Positions 1 to 6,440 of a DNA stretch of 7,600 bases are shown in pieces. Origin of the DNA: Chitinophagaceae bacterium. GTDB taxonomy: Bacteria; Bacteroidota; Bacteroidia; Chitinophagales; Chitinophagaceae. The translations under genes and the position numbers were made by a program. The stretch covers positions 1 to 7,600 of the forward strand of contig JAICHT010000167.1 in assembly GCA_025924755.1 (NCBI GenBank), read 5' to 3'. Below the pieces are notes generated by a model. The model had not been told where the DNA came from and made no database searches. It saw only the letters and a list, made by a program, of their open reading frames with translations. How positions within the stretch are numbered: the first letter of the stretch is position 1; the number at the start of each line of letters is the position of its first letter.

Positions 1-1
1 G

Positions 2-637
2 CTTTGCGCAAACCTGGCCATACTTATCAACCCGTTTTTACCCAACACTGCCAAAAAGATGTGCTATATGATGAAGGTGGTAGACAAAATGCTGGATTGG
101 GAAAACGGGGGCACTACTAAATTGTTAAGCGTAGGCTATTCCTTACGGCCTCCGGAATTATTGTTTCGTAAAATTGAGGATACAGAAATAGCAGCGCAAA
201 TTCAAAAATTAAAAAATAAAACTGAAGCCACTATGAACGAGACGCCTTCTACTACAGGTACAGATGAAGCTAACGAAGACCCGGTAGCAGTTACACACGA
301 GCCGCTAAAAACAGAAATTGTATATGATGATTTTGGAAAGATGGATTTCCGCATTGGTACCATTCTATCGGCCGAAAAAGTAGCGAAGGCCGATAAGCTG
401 TTGAAATTGCAGGTAGATATAGGGCTGGAAACCAGAACCATAGTATCGGGCATTGCGCAACACTTTACGCCGGAATCGCTGGTAAACAAACAAGTAGTAG
501 TGGTTGCTAACCTGGCGCCACGAAAAATGCGCGGCATAGAAAGCCAGGGTATGCTTTTGCTGGCAGAAGAAAGCAATGGCAAATTAATTTTTGTAAGTCC
601 GGATACTAATACACAAACCGGCGCCGTAGTGCGATAA
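2..637 (+). CDS. metG: Methionyl-tRNA synthetase, C-terminal part (5' end outside window)
   Basis: This is the 3' end of the gene for methionine-tRNA ligase, the cytoplasmic enzyme that charges tRNA-Met. The reading frame is open from base 2, so the ATG at 59 is internal; 211 residues are visible. The first ~45 (LCANLAILINPFLPNTAKKM and on) match the end of the helical anticodon-binding domain. A low-complexity Thr/Glu/Asn-rich linker follows (about bases 215-310). The last ~105 residues (about 319-634) form the OB-fold tRNA-binding domain of the EMAP-II/Arc1p/Trbp111 type, seen in DFGKMDFRIGTI, ADKLLKLQVDIG, RTIVSGIAQHF and NLAPRKMRGIESQGMLL. In known MetG proteins this appended domain promotes dimerisation and tRNA affinity. 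The catalytic domain with its HIGH and KMSKS motifs lies upstream of the window. The gene ends in TAA and is followed by a hairpin terminator, so it probably ends its transcript. Confidence 0.96.
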   Translation, partial: LCANLAILINPFLPNTAKKMCYMMKVVDKMLDWENGGTTKLLSVGYSLRPPELLFRKIEDTEIAAQIQKLKNKTEATMNETPSTTGTDEANEDPVAVTHEPLKTEIVYDDFGKMDFRIGTILSAEKVAKADKLLKLQVDIGLETRTIVSGIAQHFTPESLVNKQVVVVANLAPRKMRGIESQGMLLLAEESNGKLIFVSPDTNTQTGAVVR

Positions 638-662
638 AATTGATTATTAAAAACAGGAACCC

Positions 663-695
663 AATAGCAGATGAATTTCATTTGCTATTTTTATT
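663..695 (+). terminator. Rho-independent terminator after metG
   Basis: A 12-bp stem pairs AATAGCAGATGA (663-674) with TCATTTGCTATT (678-689). It has a single G-T wobble (670/682) and a 3-base loop. A T-rich run follows directly (688-692 all T, then ATTT). It lies 25 bases after the metG stop and 39 bases before the next start codon, the expected place to end metG transcription and separate it from the downstream gene pair. The stem is AT-rich, so strength cannot be judged by eye. Confidence 0.8.
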
Positions 696-734
696 TGCAT
701 ACATAGAACCAAAACAAAGAATTAAATTTTATTT

Positions 735-1175
735 ATGAAACGAATCTTGATCCTTATAGCAATTATTATTTTAATTGCAGTGGGTATATATGCCTATAAA
801 GTGTATACTGGTAAAGTGCCCAGCCTTACAGAAGTAGCGTCAACAGCCCATATAAGTGCGGCAAACCTGATAGCGGCTTTTGAAAAAGATTCGGCTGCTG
901 CCAACAGACACTATTTAGGAAAGATCATTACAGTAAGCGGTATGATAAAGTCAGTTGAGAACAAACCATCCGTAGTAGTATTAGGCAATTTGGGCAGTTT
1001 GTCTTCCGTGCGTTGCACTATGGACACTGCTTTTGTTAAAGAAATGGCCTCGTTAAACTCCGGGCAGCCAGTTAATATCAAAGGGCATTGCACCGGCTAC
1101 CGGGCAGACGATTTAGGCCTGGGCGCTGATGTTGTTTTAAACCGGTGTGTTCTGGAAACAGGAAACCCCAAATAA
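735..1175 (+). CDS. Membrane-anchored OB-fold protein (tRNA_anti-like family)
   Basis: A 146-residue protein of unknown function. Residues 4-21 are a strongly hydrophobic stretch of Ile, Leu, Ala and Val after a KR start, which reads as a membrane anchor or uncleaved signal, with the rest outside the cytoplasmic membrane. Residues ~38-140 resemble the tRNA_anti-like OB-fold family common in Bacteroidota. The pattern is a short helix (AANLIAAFEKDSAAANRHY), then LGKIITVSGMI, then a strand-rich region ending in VNIKGHCTGY and VVLNRCVLE. Three cysteines (C94, C119, C138) fall in the OB region and could form a disulfide. Despite the family name, an exported protein is unlikely to bind tRNA, so no function is assigned. 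It lies 6 bp before the yceI-like gene and is probably co-transcribed with it. The ATG at 735 is chosen because it precedes the hydrophobic segment directly; no Shine-Dalgarno is seen. Confidence 0.8.
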   Translation: MKRILILIAIIILIAVGIYAYKVYTGKVPSLTEVASTAHISAANLIAAFEKDSAAANRHYLGKIITVSGMIKSVENKPSVVVLGNLGSLSSVRCTMDTAFVKEMASLNSGQPVNIKGHCTGYRADDLGLGADVVLNRCVLETGNPK

Positions 1176-1181
1176 GGTAAA

Positions 1182-1739
1182 ATGAAAAATGTATTTCTAA
1201 TGATTTTATGTATGGTTGCACTTTCAGTAACCATGCATGCGCAAGACAAATATTATACTAAAAGCGGTAAGATCACCTTTTATTCCAAGGCGCCATTAGA
1301 AGATATTGAAGCCACCAACAAGTCGGTTGCCTGTGTAGTAGATACCAAAACCGGCAGCCTGCAATTCTCTGTTTTAATAAAAGGCTTTGAATTTGAAAAC
1401 GAAGAAATGCAGGAACATTTTAACGACGATTATATGGAAAGCAACCAATTTCCCAAGGCGGACTTTAAAGGACAGATCGTTAATAATTCCCAGATTAATT
1501 ATAGCAAACCCGGCACCTATACCGCACAGGTAAAAGGCCAGCTTACCATACATGGCATCACTAAAGAAGTACAATCTACCGGCACTATAATAGTTGCGCC
1601 AGCCGGCGTAAAAGCCGCATCCAGCTTTGTGATACAGGTAGCCGATTATAATATACAAATTCCTTCACTGGTTAAAGACAAGGTTGCAAAAACAGTAAAG
1701 ATTGTTATTGATACCAAATTGGATCCGCTTAAAGGATAA
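1182..1739 (+). CDS. YceI-family secreted protein
   Basis: A 185-residue exported protein with a cleavable signal peptide (residues 1-20, hydrophobic core VFLMILCMVALSV, likely cut after MHA before Q21). The mature part is one YceI domain, a lipocalin-like beta-barrel that in characterised members binds isoprenoid or other amphipathic molecules. Family hallmarks are ITFYSKAPLEDIEA (31-44), the conserved FEFENEEMQEHFNDDYMES stretch (69-87), FPKADFKGQI (90-99), LTIHGITKEV (121-130) and the late DYNIQIP (155-161). Length fits the family. The start follows a weak purine-rich AAGG a few bases upstream. It forms a two-gene unit with the OB-fold protein. The ligand cannot be read from sequence; a periplasmic lipid-binding role is inferred from the family only. 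No convincing terminator follows the stop. Confidence 0.9.
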   Translation: MKNVFLMILCMVALSVTMHAQDKYYTKSGKITFYSKAPLEDIEATNKSVACVVDTKTGSLQFSVLIKGFEFENEEMQEHFNDDYMESNQFPKADFKGQIVNNSQINYSKPGTYTAQVKGQLTIHGITKEVQSTGTIIVAPAGVKAASSFVIQVADYNIQIPSLVKDKVAKTVKIVIDTKLDPLKG

Positions 1740-1911
1740 CATACATTAAGCATCTTTGGCAAAGAACCGCTTTCCTTATATTAAGTAGCAGGCAATATAA
1801 ATTTGCTTTGCGGGATGTTGCATTTAACCGCCACAGTTTCTTTACGCTTCTGCCAGCTACCAACTAGCTACGTCAACGAATTTTACTTAACTTGTTTTCC
1901 TAATTCATTTT
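1740..1911. other. Intergenic region before the beta-oxidation gene
   Basis: This 172-bp gap holds no convincing ORF. It contains a possible Bacteroidota -7 promoter box (listed separately), a tiny CTTTG/CAAAG hairpin at 1754-1764 too small and without a T-run to act as a terminator, and a short inverted repeat AGCTA-ccaac-TAGCT at 1855-1869 that might be an operator half-site pair but could be chance. Confidence 0.5.
1798..1805 (+). promoter_or_regulatory. Possible -7 promoter element (TAnnTTTG)
   Basis: TAAATTTG is an exact match to the Bacteroidota primary sigma factor -7 consensus TAnnTTTG. It lies 106 bases before the FadN-like start codon, which would give a leader of about 100 nt. No good TTG -33 element is found at the usual distance; the nearest T-rich match, TTTC at 1771, is poor. 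The call therefore rests on the -7 box and its position. Confidence 0.35.
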
Positions 1912-4293
1912 ATGACCAAACGGACTATTAAAAAAGTAGCGGTTTTAGGCAGTGGCGTTATGGGTTCCCGCATTGCGCTTCATTTTGCCGGTATCGGCGT
2001 GCAGGTTTTACTATTGGATATAGTACCGAAGGAAGCAACAGAATCGGATAGCAAGATCTTACGCAACAAAATAGTCAACGAGGCGCTGCAGGCAGCTATC
2101 AAAAGCAACCCCTCTCCTGCTTATCATAAAGATGTAGTAAAACGCATTAGTACCGGCAACTTTGATGATAACCTAAAAGATATTGCCACTACCGATTGGG
2201 TAATAGAAGTAGTAGTGGAGCGGCTGGATATTAAACGTTCGTTGTACGAAAAGGTAGAAGGTTTTCGCAAAGCGGGCACACTCATCACATCCAATACTTC
2301 GGGCATTCCCATCCATTTATTAAGTGAAGGCAGAAGTGATGATTTTAAAAAACATTTTTGCGGCACACACTTTTTTAACCCGCCCCGTTATCTGCGCTTA
2401 TTAGAAATTATTCCGACGACGGATACCGACCCTGAAGTCGTGAACTTTTTATTGCATTATGGCGATTTGTATTTGGGCAAAACTACCGTACTGGCAAAAG
2501 ATACACCGGCTTTTATTGCTAACCGGATCGGGGTATATGGTATTATGTTCATTTTTGACCTGGCAGAAAAATTAGGATTATCTATAGATGATATAGACGC
2601 CTTAACAGGCCCGGTTATAGGAAGGCCAAAGTCTGCCACGTTTCGTACCGCTGATGTAGTGGGCATTGATACATTGGTGAAAGTTGCCAAAGGAGTATAT
2701 GATAATTGCCCGGATGATGAAGCGAGAGCTGTATTCCAAATTCCTTCATGGCTTCATAAAATAGTGGAGAATAATTGGCTGGGTGATAAAACCGGGCAAG
2801 GATTTTTTAAAAAGGTAAAAGGTGCCGGTTCAGAAAAAGAAATTCTGACACTGAACTTAAAGACCTTTGAATATGAACCACGCCAAAAACCAAAAATGGC
2901 CAGCCTGGAAGCTGCAAAGCCAGTAGACGATTTAAAGCAACGCTTAAAAATGTTAGCAGCAGCGACGGATAAAGGCGGCGAATTCTTCCGGCAGTTTCAC
3001 TATGGATTGTTCTCTTATATTTCACACCGCATTCCCGAAATCAGTGATGAGATATACCGTATTGATGATGCAATGATGGCGGGCTTTGGCTGGGAGATTG
3101 GCGCTTTTGAAAGTTGGGATGTTTTAGGAGTATCTGCTACAGCACAAAAAATGAAAGAAGCCGGGTATACGGTAGCACCCTGGGTAGAAGCAATGCTGCA
3201 GGCCGGGAACACTTCTTTTTATAAAATAGAGGCTGGACAAAAGCTTTGCTACGAGCCTGCTTCAAAAACATATAAGCCCATTCCCGGCAGCCATGAATTT
3301 ATCATCTTAAGTAATTATAACGATAAAATAATATGGAACAACAACAGTTGTAAGGTATATGATATGGGCGATGAGGTGCTGGGTATTCAGTGGAATACGA
3401 AAATGAATACGATGGGTGGCGATGTATTAAGTGGCATCAACAAAGCGATTGACCTTGCCGAAAAAAGCTATAAAGGATTGGTAGTAGCCAACGAAGGAAC
3501 CAACTTCAGCGCCGGAGCCAATGTAGGCCTGATTTTTATGCTGGCAATTGAACAGGAATATGATGAACTGGACTTTGCCGTTCGCCTTTTTCAAAACACA
3601 ATGATGCGTTGCCGCTATTCGTCAATCCCGGTAATAGCAGCTCCGCATGGCTTGGCATTAGGCGGTGCCTGCGAAATGAGTTTGCATAGCGATAAAGTAT
3701 GTGCGGCAGCCGAAACATATACAGGACTTGTAGAATTAGGCGTAGGATTAATTCCGGGCGGAGGCGGCACCAAAGAATTTGTATTGCGGGCTTCTGCAGA
3801 AATGCATGAAGACGAGCCGGAAACCATCACCTTAAAAAATCGCTTCTTAACCATTGCTACAGCTAAAGTTGCCACCTCAGCTTTTGAAGCTTTTGATCTG
3901 GGTATTTACCGAAAGGGGTTGGACGAAGTGGTCATCAATCAGTCGAGGCGCATAGGAGAAGCCAAAAAATCAGTAATAGAATTAGCGGATAGCGGTTATG
4001 TAATGCCGGTGCCGCATAGAGATATCAGGGTATTGGGACGCACGGCTTTAGGTGCTTTATATGCCGGCATTAATGGTATGGTGCAGGCTAATTATGCCAC
4101 AGCGCATGATAGTGTAGTAGCCAAAAAGCTAGCCTATGTGATGTGTGGCGGCGACTTAAGCGAACCTGCTTTGGTAAGTGAACAATATCTATTGGACCTG
4201 GAGCGGGAAGCTTTTCTTTCACTATGTGGCGAAAAGAAAACACTGGAGCGCATACAAAGTGTTTTAAAAGGTGGCAAACCTATCCGGAATTAA
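1912..4293 (+). CDS. fadN: 3-hydroxyacyl-CoA dehydrogenase / enoyl-CoA hydratase, FadN type
   Basis: A 793-residue cytoplasmic bifunctional enzyme for two successive beta-oxidation steps: hydration of 2-enoyl-CoA and NAD-dependent oxidation of 3-hydroxyacyl-CoA. The dehydrogenase comes first. It has GSGVMG (13-18) with D36 ending the second strand of the NAD Rossmann fold, TSNTSG (126-131), catalytic H153 in GTHFFNPP with E165 twelve residues on, and N204 in FIANR. C-terminal dehydrogenase domains cover ~200-300 and ~345-440. The crotonase domain spans ~475-690, with oxyanion-loop region FSAGANVG (532-539), E588 in GGACE and E608 in GLVE. Those glutamates are 20 apart, as in FadB, followed by GLIPGGGGT. 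All expected catalytic residues are present. Domain order is the reverse of E. coli FadB and matches Bacillus FadN in order and length. The usual neighbours, thiolase and acyl-CoA dehydrogenase, are absent downstream. The gene symbol is given by homology. Confidence 0.92.
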   Translation: MTKRTIKKVAVLGSGVMGSRIALHFAGIGVQVLLLDIVPKEATESDSKILRNKIVNEALQAAIKSNPSPAYHKDVVKRISTGNFDDNLKDIATTDWVIEVVVERLDIKRSLYEKVEGFRKAGTLITSNTSGIPIHLLSEGRSDDFKKHFCGTHFFNPPRYLRLLEIIPTTDTDPEVVNFLLHYGDLYLGKTTVLAKDTPAFIANRIGVYGIMFIFDLAEKLGLSIDDIDALTGPVIGRPKSATFRTADVVGIDTLVKVAKGVYDNCPDDEARAVFQIPSWLHKIVENNWLGDKTGQGFFKKVKGAGSEKEILTLNLKTFEYEPRQKPKMASLEAAKPVDDLKQRLKMLAAATDKGGEFFRQFHYGLFSYISHRIPEISDEIYRIDDAMMAGFGWEIGAFESWDVLGVSATAQKMKEAGYTVAPWVEAMLQAGNTSFYKIEAGQKLCYEPASKTYKPIPGSHEFIILSNYNDKIIWNNNSCKVYDMGDEVLGIQWNTKMNTMGGDVLSGINKAIDLAEKSYKGLVVANEGTNFSAGANVGLIFMLAIEQEYDELDFAVRLFQNTMMRCRYSSIPVIAAPHGLALGGACEMSLHSDKVCAAAETYTGLVELGVGLIPGGGGTKEFVLRASAEMHEDEPETITLKNRFLTIATAKVATSAFEAFDLGIYRKGLDEVVINQSRRIGEAKKSVIELADSGYVMPVPHRDIRVLGRTALGALYAGINGMVQANYATAHDSVVAKKLAYVMCGGDLSEPALVSEQYLLDLEREAFLSLCGEKKTLERIQSVLKGGKPIRN

Positions 4294-4313
4294 ACTAGAT
4301 TATATTGGATAAA

Positions 4314-4330
4314 GGATTGCCGGGCAATTT
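4314..4330 (+). terminator. Small hairpin after the FadN-like gene, possible weak terminator
   Basis: ATTGCC-G-GGCAAT (4316-4328) is a perfect 6-bp palindrome around one base, flanked by GG and TT that could add two wobble pairs. It lies 22 bases after the stop codon and 28 bases before the next ATG. The run of T afterwards is short (TTT, then GATTC), so it may only weaken read-through, or be chance. Confidence 0.3.
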
Positions 4331-4356
4331 GATTCATCCATATACAAATATGATAC

Positions 4357-5001
4357 ATGGGCGAAGCAGAAATACATTTATCTCATAACCATCTTACCAT
4401 ATACTCCCATATCATTACTTATGGCCATGCCGCCACGGAAGCGCTTACCGAACAAATGCGGGATGAAATAGAAACGATGTGGAACGAACCCAAAGGAATT
4501 TGCACTATAAAAGGGCAAGACTATTTAATTCAGTTTCGTATTACCGCAGAAATAAACCAGGACATTACGGAACTGGAAGTGCTTCAAAATCTTAACCCGC
4601 GCAACAATTATTTCCGCATCGAAGAATTTGCATTGGGCAATATTTCTTTTGTAGATGGCCTGGGCTGCAACAGCGGTTATTTTAAATTGGAGAACCTGTA
4701 TAAAGGCTCAACTACTGCGGCACATGAATATGGGCATACTATTGGCCTCGATCATCCTAAAATATTAGACATCCGCGGCAAAGGGATTCCGGGTATTATG
4801 TACCCGAGGGGCACATTAGTAGATGCTCCTTTTCAATACGATCCGCAAAAACCCGCTGGCGTCACCGGTGGAACGATGCATCCAATGTATCGCAAAGTAT
4901 TGCAGGAAGATATCAGCCATTTAAAATTGCATAAACTCTTTTTTAAAAATAACAAAGCAACGGTAGGCGAGTTTACCAACCTGTATCATTGGCCGCATTA
5001 A
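4357..5001 (+). CDS. Metzincin-like zinc metalloprotease, matrixin (M10)-like
   Basis: A 214-residue predicted zinc peptidase. HEYGHTIGLDH (123-133) matches the metzincin signature HExxHxxGxxH exactly: zinc ligands H123, H127 and H133, catalytic base E124. GIMYP (146-150), 15 residues past the third histidine, resembles the short Met-turn of matrixins (ALMYP in MMPs), with M148 as the turn methionine. A second GGTM at 171-174 is a less likely alternative. The ~115 residues before the motif hold a helix with acidic residues and a strand-rich region (IRGKGIPG-like Gly-rich loops follow the motif). No recognisable propeptide cysteine switch and no signal peptide are seen: the N-terminus MGEAEIHLSHNHL is polar. 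An in-frame TGA at 4351 rules out a longer form, so the protein seems cytoplasmic or leaves by a non-Sec route. The natural substrate is unknown. It starts 63 bp after the FadN-like gene and may share its transcript. Confidence 0.75.
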   Translation: MGEAEIHLSHNHLTIYSHIITYGHAATEALTEQMRDEIETMWNEPKGICTIKGQDYLIQFRITAEINQDITELEVLQNLNPRNNYFRIEEFALGNISFVDGLGCNSGYFKLENLYKGSTTAAHEYGHTIGLDHPKILDIRGKGIPGIMYPRGTLVDAPFQYDPQKPAGVTGGTMHPMYRKVLQEDISHLKLHKLFFKNNKATVGEFTNLYHWPH

Positions 5002-5030
5002 AACTACATAAGCGGTAAGGGTAGCATTCA

Positions 5031-5039
5031 TAAAATTTG
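5031..5039 (+). promoter_or_regulatory. Weak candidate -7 element before the M16 pair
   Basis: TAAAATTTG resembles the Bacteroidota -7 box TAnnTTTG but has one extra base between TA and TTTG. It lies 38 bases before the first M16 start codon, a sensible place for a promoter in the 76-bp gap. No TTG -33 element is seen at the expected distance, so support is weak. Confidence 0.22.
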
Positions 5040-5077
5040 TATTTTACATATCATCTATTTAACCAAAGCTTTCTTCA

Positions 5078-6436
5078 ATGAAAAAGTTGTTATGCTTTCT
5101 TTCATGCTGTGCGGCAATTGCCTCCTATGCACAGCCCCGGCTTCCGGAAAATTATTACTGGCAAAAATTAGATAACGGCTTACAAGTGGTGGTAATTGAA
5201 AACCACAAAGTGCCACTGGCCACTATTGAAATTGCTGTAAAAAACGGTGCTTATACCGAAGGGCCGGAATACAGCGGCCTCTCGCACTTGTTTGAGCACA
5301 TGTTTTTTAAAGCCAATAAAGATTATCCCAACCAGGAAGTTTTTTTAAGACGTATTCAAGAGTTGGGTGCCATATTCAATGGTACTACCGGTTTTGAACA
5401 GGTGAATTATTTTTTTACGTTTGATAAGGACAGTCTGAATGCCGGGCTTAAATTTATGAATGCTGCCGTTCGTTATCCCATCTACCGCGAAGAGGATATG
5501 CAAAAAGAACGGCCCGTGGTAGACGGCGAATTTCAACGCAATGAAAGCGATCCCGGATTTCAACTTTGGTACGATGTCAACAAAAGAATGTGGGGCGATT
5601 TGTTTACCCGCAAAAATCCTATTGGCGATCATATGATCATTAATACCGCTACGCCGGAAAAAATGATGATCATAAAAAATAAATATTACCTGCCTAATAA
5701 TTCCATATTGGTAGTTAGTGGCGATGTAAAGCACGAAGATGTGTTTGGTATGGCAAAAGACATTTATGGCAGTTGGGAAAGCAGCGGCTTTAACCCCCAG
5801 GAAAAATATCCCATACCGGAATTTAAACCGCTTGAAAAAACCGATTATCATATCATCGAATCATCTATTGCCCAAACGCCTTATATGATGCTGCAGTGGG
5901 AAGGCCCGGACTTTAGGAAAGACTCGGCAGATATGCTGGCAGCCGATGTGTTCTCTTCCATCTTAGGGCTGAATTCTTCTAAATGGCAACAGGCTTTAAT
6001 TGATAAAGGTTTGGCTACCTATGCGGGTGTTAGCTACCAGGACAGCCGTTACGTAGGTCCAGTTCAGTTGTTTATATTACCCAACCCGGCTAAGATGAAA
6101 GAATGTTATGATGAAATGATGAAGCAAATAGCGCAATGGAGCAACGATGATTATTTTACCGACGAACAATTAGCCACCGCAAAAGAAACCATCCGTAGAA
6201 ACGATATTCGGGCAAAAGAAAAACCTTCTTCACTACCCATGCAATTATCAGCGGAATGGTGCAGCACTTCTTTAGCATATTATACCGATTATATCTCCAA
6301 TATTCAAAAGGTAACCCGTGCCGATATTCAGCGCTATATTAACCAATATATAAAAGGAAAACCTTTTGTAGCCGGCAGGATACTCAATGCCGATATGAGC
6401 AAACAATATAAACCCGCCGAATACTTTAAAAACTAA
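5078..6436 (+). CDS. M16-family zinc peptidase, catalytic subunit (exported)
   Basis: A 452-residue insulinase-family (M16B-like) peptidase. Residues 1-18 form a Sec signal peptide (KK, then LLCFLSCCAAIASYA, likely cut before Q19), so it acts in the periplasm or at the outer membrane. The inverted zinc motif HLFEH (70-74, in GLSHLFEHMFFK) gives ligands H70 and H74 with catalytic E73. The third ligand is E151 in VVDGEFQRNES, 77 residues past H74, the same spacing as in pitrilysin. AIFNGTTGFEQVNYFF (99-114) is the usual strand after the active-site helix. The C-terminal half (~205-440) is the second M16 domain. There the conserved Arg of the R-x6-Y substrate-binding motif is missing: at LIDKGLATY (307-315) the position four before Gly is L307 and Tyr is displaced by one. 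This suggests dependence on the next gene product, which keeps that motif and starts 4 bp later. Substrate unknown; peptide processing or degradation is inferred from the family. Confidence 0.93.
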   Translation: MKKLLCFLSCCAAIASYAQPRLPENYYWQKLDNGLQVVVIENHKVPLATIEIAVKNGAYTEGPEYSGLSHLFEHMFFKANKDYPNQEVFLRRIQELGAIFNGTTGFEQVNYFFTFDKDSLNAGLKFMNAAVRYPIYREEDMQKERPVVDGEFQRNESDPGFQLWYDVNKRMWGDLFTRKNPIGDHMIINTATPEKMMIIKNKYYLPNNSILVVSGDVKHEDVFGMAKDIYGSWESSGFNPQEKYPIPEFKPLEKTDYHIIESSIAQTPYMMLQWEGPDFRKDSADMLAADVFSSILGLNSSKWQQALIDKGLATYAGVSYQDSRYVGPVQLFILPNPAKMKECYDEMMKQIAQWSNDDYFTDEQLATAKETIRRNDIRAKEKPSSLPMQLSAEWCSTSLAYYTDYISNIQKVTRADIQRYINQYIKGKPFVAGRILNADMSKQYKPAEYFKN

Positions 6437-6440
6437 CATC

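Noticed and set aside
202..681. 159-codon open frame on the minus strand across the metG tail
   Set aside because: It is antisense to a strongly conserved tRNA-binding domain, its start lies in the terminator hairpin, and its product shows no recognisable domain; it is a shadow of metG.
1374..1658. 94-codon minus-strand frame inside the YceI gene, rich in Tyr and Gly
   Set aside because: It is opposite a well-conserved YceI domain and has no independent support.
1754..1764. CTTTG-g-CAAAG as terminator of the YceI gene
   Set aside because: The stem is only about 4 bp once a loop is allowed, and no T-run follows.
4350..4353. Alternative ATG at 4350 for the metzincin-like gene
   Set aside because: It is in a different frame from the HExxH-containing protein, and a TGA at 4351 closes the correct frame just upstream of 4357.
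5078..5140. Possible lipoprotein signal (FLSC near residue 10) in the first M16 protein
   Set aside because: The residue three before Cys is Phe and the one two before is Leu, a poor lipobox, and the hydrophobic core continues past it to a good SYA/Q cleavage site.
5345..5851. 168-codon open frame on the minus strand inside the first M16 gene
   Set aside because: The + strand frame encodes the conserved M16 domain throughout; the antisense product is Phe/Ile-rich with no known motif and no promoter, so it is a shadow.
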